Made by a program: the position numbers and the translations under genes
Shown: positions 41,594-50,415 of the stretch, in pieces
How positions within the stretch are numbered: position 1 is the first letter of the stretch
Layout of the letters: each line of letters starts with the position of its first letter
Source of the DNA: Typhlomys cinereus
Taxonomy: Eukaryota; Chordata; Mammalia; Rodentia; Platacanthomyidae
Reading direction: 5' to 3'
DNA: 64,000 nucleotides
Assembly: GCA_023101885.1 (NCBI GenBank)
Contig: JALPQD010000395.1
Span: forward strand, 382,001-446,000
Notes under the pieces: generated by a model
Seen by the model: the letters and a program-made list of their open reading frames with translations, nothing else
Told to the model about the DNA's origin: nothing
The model's database searches: none

Positions 41594-43450
41594 AAAGACA
41601 AAGAGGAAGAAAGGAAGGAGGGACGGATGGAGGAAGGGAAGGAAGGAAGGAAGGAAGGAAGGAAAGAAGGAAGGAAGGAAGGAAGGAAGGAAGGAAGGAA
41701 GGAAGGAAGGAAGGAAGGAAGGAAGGAAGGGTAAATAATTGTAGGAAAGCTGTCGATCAGGAATCCCACTTCCAGAAACACTGGGTCAGAGGTCTTTGCA
41801 GTCCAGAAGCTATTCTGGCCCTCCCTTGGGCCTGTCTGGGGCTGCTCCTGCTGGTAGGCTCGCTGAAAGTGCCCACACAGCCTTGGAGAAGCTATGCCTA
41901 GGGGGCTGGATGGACAGGACCCTCGTAGAGCCAACGTGTGCTTGGCCACCCTGTTCAATACTTCTGTCTCTTGGGACTCCAATAGTCCAACCAGTAGGTT
42001 ACCCCAGAGAAACTGCTAACTATTGAGCTGGCGATACTCCCTGAAAGTTAAAGGTGCAAAATCAGCCCCTACTCCCTGTCCCAGGCACATCCTGCCAGAG
42101 GCCCACCCTTCCCTGTCTGCCCCGCTGGCCACATCAGCTTCTAAAAATAAGACTCTTCTATGTAGCCAGCTGTTCAGGCGACGGGGTTCAGGCCCTGAAG
42201 CCTCCGGCTCTGTGTAGTCCTTGGTCCCCTGTCTCCGCGGGGCCACAGACTTCGACTCAGGCAGTGGAGGGTACCTCTCAATATCCAGGGGCTCCTGAAC
42301 AAAGACCTGAACCTTCAACACCTTATTTTACCCTTTCTTTAGGTGACCTTGTCCTAGTACCTCCCATTTTTCCGAGAGGGGACAAAGAACTGAAAGCAAA
42401 TGGGGTTCCACTTCTCTGGGGCCACACGCCTGCAAGAGCAGAACTTGGCTCAGGTCAAGTGCCTCTGTGGCTCGGCTTCGGAGCAACCCGGTCAGAAGCA
42501 ACTGTCAGGGGCTGGGGGTGGGGCTCGGCCGTAGCGCAAGTGCTCAGCATGTGCGAGGTCCTGGTTCCTGCCCAGAAAACCCCCAAAGCGTTTATCGGTC
42601 CTGTGGTAGGCAGATGGCTGAGAATGCTGTACCCCAGGTGCCCGTGCCCGGTGCGCCTTCCTCCCTCGTTGCCACTTACCCGAGCCTTCATGCTGCCGCT
42701 GGCGCTCAGCAATTCGGGGGCTGCTGTGTACAGGGGCTGGGCTGAGAAGAGCTCAGAGCTGGGCGCCTGCCAAGACCCAGAACTCAGAAGCCAAGAAAAG
42801 ATAAGGCAGACCCAGGGTAGGGGGAAACTAAGGCAGAGGTGGGCCCTGACCCGGGTCGAGGCAAACGACGCCCAGGAATCAGTAGCCTTAAAAATCTCCG
42901 AACAGCGGTGCCCCATCCTCCAGGATCTGGGATCTGCGTCCTTCCCCCAACCGATCCCCGTGGTGCAGGTGGGGAAGGGGAGGCGGCGAAGGGGCAAGGG
43001 ATCGCTCTCGGCTCAAGGTCACCCATGGGGTCTGAGGCAGATAAAGCCCAGCTCCAGGGGCTGGGCTGCGACCCCATGCATCCCACCTCCCGACCGCGGG
43101 ACGATGCGGAGGCCCGGGACCCGCAGCCTGCGGCATTTTCATCCTTTAAGAGTCCACCGCCCCCTCCCCCGGCCGGGCGCTAACCGGACGGGCAGGTTGG
43201 AGTGGGCTGGAGGCTCACGGTCCGCTGCCTGGAGCTCCATGACCTGCGGGCCGGGCCACAGGCCCCGGAGCGGAGGCGATGCCGCGGCGGCGGCTCCCAC
43301 AGACTGAAAGCCGAGCAGCACCGCCCGGGGCGGAGGAGGGGCCTGCGGGAAGGGCGGAGACTTACGTACGAGAGCGGGGTCTGCGCGGCAGGGGCGGGCC
43401 CTTGAGGATGCTGCCGGGGCGTGGTCTCCGTGGTAGGGGCGGGGCCTTGA
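31370..43450 (-). CDS. St6galnac4: Alpha-N-acetylgalactosaminide alpha-2,6-sialyltransferase 4
   Basis: Golgi type II enzyme that transfers alpha-2,6-sialic acid to GalNAc of sialyl-Gal-beta1,3-GalNAc, forming disialyl-T antigen and GD1alpha. Coding exons are 42680-42691, 40712-40894, 35270-35682, 34566-34673 and 32909-33098. They total 906 nt and 301 residues (human about 302, from memory), and all junctions are GT-AG and in frame. It starts MKARGRILLVILC. The signal anchor is about residues 7-26, and the L motif begins near Cys72. The S motif is around FLSTGWF, motif III is HYFEK (249-253), and the VS motif is His273 to Glu278. The first exon is inferred in the CpG-rich region near 43366. 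The 3' end near 31370 rests on one ATTAAA and is tentative. Confidence 0.95.
31387..31392 (-). terminator. St6galnac4: Candidate St6galnac4 poly(A) signal ATTAAA
   Basis: The first ATTAAA or AATAAA I see on the minus strand downstream of the stop codon. It would imply a 3' UTR of about 1.5 kb, free of SINEs. A rarer signal variant nearer the stop cannot be excluded. Confidence 0.3.
32909..33098 (-). CDS. St6galnac4: St6galnac4 terminal coding exon
   Basis: Encodes EKSPPSVPYHYFEKGR through HPSWRAE and a stop ending at 32909. Motif III HYFEK and VS motif HRFITE are present. Acceptor is TTGCAG. Confidence 0.96.
33247..33700 (+). repeat. Complex (TG)n/(TATG)n array, about 450 bp
   Basis: TG runs are interspersed with TATG, TGCATG and GTGTATG units throughout, in the last intron of St6galnac4. 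It yields long frames of alternating His-Thr or Cys-Val that are not genes. Confidence 0.97.
34566..34673 (-). CDS. St6galnac4: St6galnac4 coding exon with S sialylmotif
   Basis: 108 nt encoding RQSGSFLSTGWFTM through VSDSYC, with both end codons split. Acceptor is CTCCAG, donor GTCAGA. Same length and phases as the St6galnac6 exon at 12029-12136. Confidence 0.96.
34950..35135 (-). repeat. B4 SINE (ID plus B1), inverted
   Basis: An inverted B1 segment (gctagccttgaactcctga and tgctgggattgtaggcatg) continues into an inverted ID head (aggcacatgctctaccaat). Confidence 0.75.
35270..35682 (-). CDS. St6galnac4: St6galnac4 coding exon with L sialylmotif
   Basis: 413 nt from PLVREPCHSCAVVSS to FQDETGKN and a split Arg codon. 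It contains RMNQAPTLGFEADVG of the L motif. Acceptor is CTGCAG, donor GTGAGC. Six nt (two codons) longer than the paralogous St6galnac6 exon. Confidence 0.96.
35840..35965 (-). repeat. B1 SINE, inverted
   Basis: Contains tttgaaatagggtctcatta and ccccaagctggcctcaaac then gctgggattacaggcag. Confidence 0.72.
36617..36785 (+). mobile_element. B3-like SINE
   Basis: Head tttctgggctggcgagatgc, then gttgtcctctaacttccac. Confidence 0.7.
36793..37135 (-). mobile_element. Probable L1 3' UTR fragment, reverse orientation
   Basis: A T-run with an AT-rich stretch is followed by about 80 bp of almost pure pyrimidine and then unique-looking text. A polypurine tract near an A-rich end is typical of rodent L1 3' UTRs. 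No ORF remnant is seen. Confidence 0.45.
37758..37880 (+). repeat. B1 SINE
   Basis: Sequence gcaagctgtaatcccagcga then gggctgcatgagaccttgtc. Confidence 0.68.
37993..38160 (+). mobile_element. B3-like SINE
   Basis: Head gggctggcgagatggctcag, B box gagttcagtcccc, short AT tail. Confidence 0.75.
38408..38444 (+). repeat. (ATTC)n microsatellite
   Basis: About nine ATTC units, directly next to the tail of an inverted SINE. Confidence 0.95.
38445..38692 (-). mobile_element. B2-superfamily SINE, subfamily B
   Basis: Reverse copy ending gagccatgtctccagccct. Contains gggggatccgggatccgaac and tcagagggcactatgtggg. Confidence 0.83.
38810..39065 (+). repeat. B3-like fragment, GA-rich stretch and B1 fragment
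   Basis: gggaggtaactcagtcagta is a partial B3-like head. 38880-38940 is purine-rich. gctggagaggtggagacagg belongs to a B1. Confidence 0.55.
39238..39665 (+). repeat. Medium-reiterated repeat, copy 2 of a close pair
   Basis: Aligns by eye end to end with 29425-29825, with several small insertions. Ends tttatcagcaaccatgcagg. Confidence 0.8.
40712..40894 (-). CDS. St6galnac4: St6galnac4 coding exon with signal anchor
   Basis: 61 codons from GRILLVILCALTF to YSSVPDGK, phase 0 at both ends. The hydrophobic stretch LLVILCALTFSAVYIFLCC is the Golgi anchor. Acceptor is CTTCAG, donor GTGAGT. Confidence 0.95.
41330..41490 (+). mobile_element. B3-like SINE
   Basis: Head tggccagcaagatggttgtg, then gtcttctgacctccataaa and an AAATAAATAAATAA tail leading into a purine tract. 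Confidence 0.72.
41490..41730 (+). repeat. 240-bp purine tract: (GA)n, (GAAA)n, (GGAA)n
   Basis: Nearly uninterrupted purine on the plus strand in three successive repeat registers, between St6galnac4 coding exons 1 and 2. Mirror-symmetric blocks could form triplex DNA. Confidence 0.96.
42680..42723 (-). CDS. St6galnac4: St6galnac4 exon with start codon (MKAR)
   Basis: Coding part is 12 nt, ATG at 42691 to the CGG ending at 42680, followed by donor GTAAGT. The upstream acceptor is a CAGCAG tandem, so the exon may begin at 42723 or 42720; both leave only 5' UTR changed. The human protein also starts MKA. Confidence 0.88.
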
Positions 43451-43720
43451 GGATGCCGCCGAGACCCGGGGCGTGTCTGTGCAGCAGGGGCGGGGCCTTA
43501 AGGACGCCGCTGCGATCTGGGGCGTGGTCTGTGCGGCAAGGGCGGGGCCCTCATGAGTGAAAAAGGCCTTGGGGCGGGACCAGCGAAACGGGGGCGGAGC
43601 CTGAGCGATTGGGGCGGGGGCTTCGCCGACGGGGCGGGGCTTATGAGGATACTAGCGCTACCTGGGGCGAGGCCTGAGCGACAGGACTGGGATGCGCGTG
43701 GCTGGCGCCAGGCCTCGGGG
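43366..43720 (-). promoter_or_regulatory. St6galnac4: St6galnac4 CpG-rich promoter and inferred exon 1
   Basis: A strong minus-strand donor (CGTAC then GTAAGT) lies at 43366 inside very CpG-rich DNA. It is taken as the end of a non-coding first exon of unknown 5' extent. Several GGGGCGGGGC-type Sp1 boxes are present, arranged as a tandem array. No TATA box is seen. Confidence 0.6.
43380..43710. repeat. GC-box minisatellite, about 51-bp period, 6-7 degenerate copies
   Basis: Units starting near 43380, 43425, 43476, 43528, 43580, 43621 and 43673 share the order gcggca, ggggcggggcct, gaggatgccgc, then ggggcgtgg. Copies 2 and 3 are the most alike. The array overlaps the inferred exon 1 and promoter of St6galnac4. 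Confidence 0.8.
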
Positions 43721-44665
43721 CACTGGGATGGGTCTGAGCTGCGGGGATCTCTGGCATCCTGTTATCTCCCTGTTTCTGCTTAGCACTGGATGCAGAGAAA
43801 AGAGAACTCGGCGGTGGCTAGCTACCTGGCTCTGTAGACTTAAACTTGAGTTTCTTCATTTCTGAAATGTAGCCGCCGTGGGGACAGGCGACAGGAAATT
43901 AGGCAAGGACTGAGTTTCATCCCTGGGTTTCAGGCGGAAGAGTTGTCAGATAAAACAAACGAAATGCAAACTTTACCCAGTGAAATTGGAAACTCAAATA
44001 AACAGTAAAGGAAGATGTTTGGGAAATGGAGAAATGATTCAGGGGTTAAGATGCTGCTTTGAAAGCAAAAGGAACCTGAGTTTAGTTCCCACATTCCCAC
44101 ATAAAAGAAGCCAGGCGGAAATGGTGGTGGTCTACATTTCCTGTTCTGGAAGGTAAAACTTGGGAAATCCCAGAGCAAAGCAAGAAGGGGATAGAGTAAT
44201 CCAAGAGGATTCCTGAAGTCCCCCTTGGGCCTCCACAGAAACATACACAAATAATTAAGTTAATATAAAAGCTGAGTTACATCTATGTCTCAACTTCCTG
44301 AGCAAGAGGGAAGAAGTCCCTGGGGCCATGAAAACAGCTGGTAAGCAACCATCCAAGTATACCAGGCCCTGAGATCACCAGGCCCGGAGGTCACCAGGCC
44401 CCAACTCTGCTCGAAAAGCCCATAGACCAGGTATGTACCGTGCACACAGCCTCTTCAGTTTTTCTTTTCCCAATGGCCACTTTTCTAGGTCCAATTGTAT
44501 CTGGTGGACCAATGGACTGGCAATATTTGGGGGGTTGTGAAACAGCTTTCCAAGGGTCCTAGCTGCCTAGTTTTGGAAGTCAGTCCTCAGCCCACATCAC
44601 ATTTTGTAACCCCCACACTATATCCCTTTTGCTGAGATCTTTCTCTCTCTCTTTCTCTCTCTCTC
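43720..44665. other. Upstream flank of St6galnac4
   Basis: No gene recognised. It contains one subfamily B SINE (44014-44270, plus strand, head gagaaatgattcaggggtta), a direct repetition of a ggtcaccaggcc-like phrase near 44370-44400, and a CT microsatellite at 44640-44668. Confidence 0.6.
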
Positions 44666-44668
44666 TCA
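44640..44668 (+). repeat. (CT)n microsatellite at the pseudogene 3' end
   Basis: On the minus strand this is a GA/GAAA run lying exactly where the poly(A) tail of the galectin-4 retrocopy should be. Confidence 0.85.
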
Positions 44669-45640
44669 TACCTGCTCAGACATTTTATTCAGGGTATAGA
44701 AGGGAACCACGGGGGATCATTCTGTTTTCTTAGGAACAGCTCAGATCTGGATATAGGACAAGGTGATGTCACTCTGGAAGGCCTCGTATGGGTGGGAGTA
44801 GTCAAAGAGGTGCTGGCCATTGGCAAAACCCTTGAAGTGACCCATGCCATAGCGGATGGACTGAGCAAAGATGTGGCCAGGACCAATGGTCGTAGATCTT
44901 CCTCTTCTCTGAGCTTCATGAGGACTCAGGAAACTTCTGAATCACACCCTCGCCCATGCGAGGGTTACTGTGCAGAGCCAGGTCCCCAGAGGACCCACCT
45001 TGAAGTTAACAGCAAATCTCTTGGCTGAGAGGGACACATAGCCCTTGATTACGATGGTTCTTCGGGCTGTGGGTGGGTTGAAGATTTGGCCGTGGCAGGC
45101 AGGCTATTTGCTTGTTCTGGATTGTACCCAGGGGAGTCTGGGACATTTGTGTGTCCAGGATAGGGAGCAAGGTGGCCTTGCTTGATTGAAACTCCACGTC
45201 CCATCCACTTGCATTGCAGGTGGGTGACCATCTGTAGGGGCAGCTGGTGCCCAGATTCATAGAGGGGTTTCCCATTTATCACAACCTGCCATGCTCTGCC
45301 ATGATCATGCGCAACAGCTCAAATTGGGTGTCCTTGATGAAGGGCATGTTCCTCTTCTTCTCTTCATTGCCCCACTTGCTGTTCTGCTTGAGTTGAAGAC
45401 CACCTTGTCCAAGCCATCAAAGTGGGCATTGAAGTGAAAGACGTTGTCTGACACCTCTTCCTGCTCCACCATGAAGTTCACATGAAACTTCTTCATGTGC
45501 TCCTTGGCCATACCTTGTACGTACATGGACATTCCAATGCTGAGCCCTCCGTGATGGGCCTGTCGTAGGGGGCAGAACCAGGTTGTAGGTGGGCTGATGG
45601 GCTAGTGCAGGGACATAGGTCCTCTCGAGAACCTGGGCTG
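44668..45640 (-). pseudogene. Lgals4-ps: Processed pseudogene of galectin-4
   Basis: Intronless minus-strand copy of a tandem-repeat galectin mRNA. It runs from a start-equivalent at 45623 (Met replaced, text TYVPA...QPTYN) to a TGA at 44743-44741. The N-terminal CRD remnant shows GMAKEHMKKFHVNF, FHFNAHFDG and HQLPLQMVTHLQ. The linker shows GYNPEQANSLPA. The C-terminal CRD remnant shows [27 protein letters not shown] and the ending DITLSYIQI. It needs several frameshifts and has internal deletions. A 3' UTR with AATAAA (44689-44684) is retained. The assignment rests on remembered galectin-4 sequence and is strong over both CRDs. Confidence 0.9.
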
Positions 45641-46720
45641 GGTGGCTGGTCCTCAGAGAATTCTCTATGAAATTCTAGGTATTACATTAGCACCCTTGGC
45701 CTGCAACCCAACAGGGATATGTCTAACCCTTCTGGTCTCAATCTAGAAGTTAAACCCCTCCTGATACTACCCATGAAATAATAATTGGGTAACAGTCCTC
45801 TCCCCCCAGTTCAGGGGTCCCTGGATTCTTGCCTAGGCTGTCATGCCAGGTTTCTTTTCTTACTTGCCATCCCAGGTCACCCTTCAGAGAGCCTGTTCAT
45901 TGGGCAAGTGCTTAATGAGTCTGCTTATATCTTCCCATTTCACACCTTAGACCACTGAAGCGCAGTGAGGTTTCACACTCTGTCCTGGTCACACAGCCCC
46001 AGAAGTTCAGGAGGAAAGGCCACTTGAGCATAGAGTGGCATCAGAAATCAGACTGGGCTCCCAGGGGAGAGAGGCTAGCCCAGGACCCTTGATCTGACTC
46101 TCAGCCTTAACCCACTTAGCTGGTTGAAGAGGAGGCTGGAGAGATGGCTTGGGGGCTAAGATGCTGCCTCCAAAACAGAAGAGCTGAGTTCAGATCCTGG
46201 ATCCCATTAAAAAAAAAAAAAAAGCCAGGCAGAAATGGTGGTAGCTTGCATTTCCAGCCCTGGTGGCTGGAGCCTGTGAAATGCCAGAGCAAAGCAAAAA
46301 GGAGGTGGAAGCAATGGAGGATGATTCCCCAAGTTATCCTTGGTCCTCCACAGGCATACGGTGCCCTCTAATACACACACACACACACACACACACACAA
46401 ATGGTTGAGAAGAAGAGGGGTCACTCAAGATTAATAGTGACCCTTCCTAATTCCTGCAGAGTCACTCGAGGGAGCTCACCTCTGCTGAAATGTCACCCTT
46501 CTGTATCCCAGAAGAGGACCAAGGGGCTGATTCAGAACAGGGCGTCGTGGAAGCCTGAGTTCTTGAGCTGATTTTGCCACTTACCAATGGGTGCACAAAA
46601 CGTCAGAGTCGCTGGGCTTTAGTTTCCCACGGGGACAAGGAGCAGACCTCCAGTCTTCCCCTTCCCCAGGAGACAGGACTATGGGCGGGTTAGAATACAG
46701 CCCCTCAGGTGCAAAAGGCA
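45640..46720. other. Intergenic region downstream of Pip5kl1
   Basis: No gene recognised. Contains a subfamily B SINE at 46130-46405 (plus strand; head gaggctggagagatggcttg, CA tail), with otherwise unique sequence and MIR-like phrases near 45950 and 46600. Confidence 0.6.
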
Positions 46721-46724
46721 TAGT

Positions 46725-49700
46725 GGAGCCTTGTTGTGGCATTTATTGCTGAATGATCTTGCTCAGCCCTCTCCCCCCACCCCTACTTCGTGGTTTATAA
46801 AAAGAATACCGGCATTTGAGTGTTGAAGGAGCAAAGGAGGGGGGTCGTTGGCACACGGCTGGGCACAGCACCAACCATGGATCGGACCGAGTGGTTACGG
46901 CATCAGTTAGAAGATGCTGCCCTCTGGTGGCCAAGAGGAGGAACAGCAGGCGAGTTCCCTGGGTCCCCCGGAAACCGGCCTTTCAAGTGTCTGCCCATTG
47001 TCCAGATCCGGAGACGAGATGGTCACTCGGTATGGGCCTCCAACCACCGGCAGAGACGACTGGCGTAGTGATCCGGGCTGACGGTGGAGAAGGATCGGCG
47101 TGGGTAGCGAAACGTCTTCCACAGATGCTCCAGTCGTTTGCGAAGCCCATACACCGTGGTCAGATCCACCAGGCCCAGAAAGTACCGCTGGTCCGGCCCG
47201 TCCAGGATGTGGAGGGCAGTTGGAAACATTGGGCAGCAGCCGACGGTTCTGGGATCCTGGGTTCTGTGCTCCATGCATGGACCTAGGCGTGGGAACAGGA
47301 GGATCAGGCTATCGCCAGTGGGTGAATTCTAAGCTACCCTGGGAGGCCCCGTAGCTGCTGGCCTAGAGTGGCCTTGTCCCCTTCGCAGGCACCCAAAGGT
47401 GGCCCCAAAATACAGCAAGTCCCTTGGGAAACAGTAGAATCCAAACACATACTGAATGTCTAAGGTACTATAGAAAAGAATATAAGCTATCCCATCCATT
47501 CTTATGTTGATCAAATGAAATATTGTGTAAATATTTTTTGTCTTTTAGTGTGAATTTATTTATGTATTTATGTATTTATTTATTTAAGATGGGTTCTCAG
47601 GCTGGGCTTAAACTCACTGTGTAGCCAAAGATGATCTTTTTTTTTTTTATTCTTTTTTTTTATTTAACCAAAGATGATCTTGAGCCTTTGATCTTGAGCG
47701 CCCCATTGGGTGCAGTATTGGGGTTACAGGTGCATGCCATCTCATGCAGCAATGAGTGAATTATATGATTAAATCAAGCTGGGGACTAGAGAGAAGGCTC
47801 AGGGGTTAAGGCTCTGGCTGGAAAGCAGAAGTCCTGAGTTTGGATCCCAGGTTCCATTTCCATGCCAGGTGGAAATGGTGGTGGCCTACACTTCCACCCT
47901 GGAAGGTGGAGCCTGGGAAATCCCAGAGCAAAGCAAGAAGGAGGTAGAAGTGATCGAGAATGATTCCTGAAGTCACCCTTGGGTCGCCACAGGGACACAC
48001 AATGCCCTCTTGCACAGATACAAACACACACGCACACTCATGCACACATAAAAACAAACAAACAAACAAAAAAATAAAATAAGGTTGGTGAGGCTGTCAC
48101 CTTGAAGTGATAGGACGTGCAAGGACTCATTGCTCAACACCCAATGACCCATGAACCCCAGAAACCCTTATTGGTGGACAGAGATCCCCATCCCACGGCA
48201 TGCATGCGCATGACTTTCTTAATCTGTCTCCTAAATAAATACATATAATTAATTTCAAGCTTTTTTTTTAACCTTTCGGTTGTTTAGCTTGTTTTAAGAG
48301 CTCCGGAACTACGGGCATGTGCCACCATGCCTGGTTTGTGCAGTGCTGTAGATGGAACCCAGGACTTCGTACATGCTGGCAAGCACAGTACCATCCCTAG
48401 CCTCTTACTGAACTTTTCTAAATGAAGTTTCTAGAAAGCCATTTATGCTGCACAGGGGCTTGATTATATTTCTGTTGAGGGTGGAGGATGGAGGACCAAA
48501 GGGACGATCATACAGACTCTGACTCTGCGCTTCGGAGCCACAGGACTTTGGCTAAGTCCCTTATTTGGGTACTTCTACACTTCTATTTTTTTTAAATTTT
48601 TTTATTATTATTTATTCAATTGTGCGTGTGTGCGCGTGCATGTGTGTGTGTGTGTGTGTAGAACCACAGACGAATCGGGAACCACCATGGACGCCTCCAC
48701 CGCCTTCTGCCCTGGGATTCACAGGCTCCGCTCTACCAGGACCAGAAGCAGGCCGCCCCCGCTTCCGCCTGGCGTCTATATGTGGGATCTGGGATCTGAA
48801 TTCAGGACCCTCCGCCTGCAAGGCGGAGGCTTAGCCCCTGAGCCACCTCTCCAGCCCTACACTTCTATTTTGAGGGGTCTCAGAGCTGTTATCTGAGACC
48901 AGAGTCTAACAACCCCAGTTTGCAGATAGGTCTAAGTTTGCCTCCGAATGCATTCCAAATTACATGTCTTTTAGGGGTAGGCCCCCAGTCCTGGTAGAAG
49001 CAGATTCATGAAGTGAGACTTATCCTTACCAGACCCTCATAATGACTGACATACCATCATGACCCCATAGACTATCGAGGAACTCAAGAGAGATAAGAAA
49101 ATACAGTGGAAATCTTGGGGACTAAAGCTGGATGAGTGAAAAGAAATGCCCCTATCAGTGGGGTGGCCCAAAAAAAGGCAACTTAGTATGCCACAGAGGC
49201 CTGAACCCCCACAAGAGCAGACAAGCTGAAGGGAATCCTGGGGTTCATAGAAGCAGAAAAGCAGATAGGATGTGGGAGGGAGCGGGGTGGACTGATGGAG
49301 GGAAGGGAGGATAATAGGAGGGAGGGGAGAGAGGGAAGTAAGGAAGTACTTGACCTGCTTGTAAAACTAAAAAAAAGCACGTTCAATTCCCTAGATTGCC
49401 CTGCAGTGTGGGGGGAGGGGGGATAAGGGAGAGGCTGGGTTGTCTTTATTTTTGTCCAGCCAGGATCTTGGAGAAAATAAGTCAAGAAAAGATAAAGCCT
49501 TCCCTGGAAGGGACCAATCAAAAACTCAATGACTTGACAGCCTGGGCGGGGTTAACCTGGATGATGATGAGGGAGCAGTGGCAGAGAGGTGGCATGGAAA
49601 TGTCCAAGATAACAATGGTTCTATGGGAACTGGGGCTTCCTGATTGAATGGTGGTCTATGTGCAAGTGGAGTGGGGATAGAAAGCTGATTTAGCTTGGCT

Positions 49701-50362
49701 GGTAGACTTGAGAGCCCGGTGCCCCATGGCAGACCTTGTGCCATGTGGTTAGAATATGTTCAACTCAGCCCCCGACTGTGGCTGAGTGTAAGGGCTATCT
49801 GGGGTCTCTCCTACTGCAAGGGCTTCTTTTACACGTCCCTGCATAACCGTCCCCATCTTACATCTTTTGCTGCTACAGTCCATATACGGAGTCAGCGTGC
49901 TTGGATTCTTAAGGGTCTATGCCAGTGGGTTAAATTACAGGGAGAACATCGATGTGAATAATGAACCAAGCATTGACACGAGACCATCCACCGTCCTCCC
50001 CGTCTCCAAGCCTCAGTTGTCACGTCTGTGAAATGGGAAGGAGCCTGTGGTCTCAGCGAGGCTCATGATCAGCCTGCAAGGAGTGACAGTCGCTCCCTCC
50101 CAAGAGAGGACGGGACCGTCGTGCCTGTGGTGAAGTCCTCAGCCGGCTGTCACCCTGAAGTGATAGGATGTGCAAGGACTCTTCCTTCCTCTGGCAGAAA
50201 CTCAGACAGGTCTTGCCCCTGTTCGGAGCCTCCAGGGGGCTCCATATCCCTAGCTGTGAAATGGGCAGATTCTTCACATCCGCCGCAGAAGCTTTGTCCA
50301 GTTGGATTCCATCAGTTCTGCTGTGCCCTGCTGTGGCCCACCTGAGTCCCTCACCTTCACCA

Positions 50363-50415
<53 letters not shown>

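Noticed and set aside
42054..43307. 417-codon plus-strand open frame across the St6galnac4 promoter
   Set aside because: It runs antisense through the start exon and the CpG-rich promoter, where stop codons are rare by composition. It shows no recognisable domain and no splice structure.
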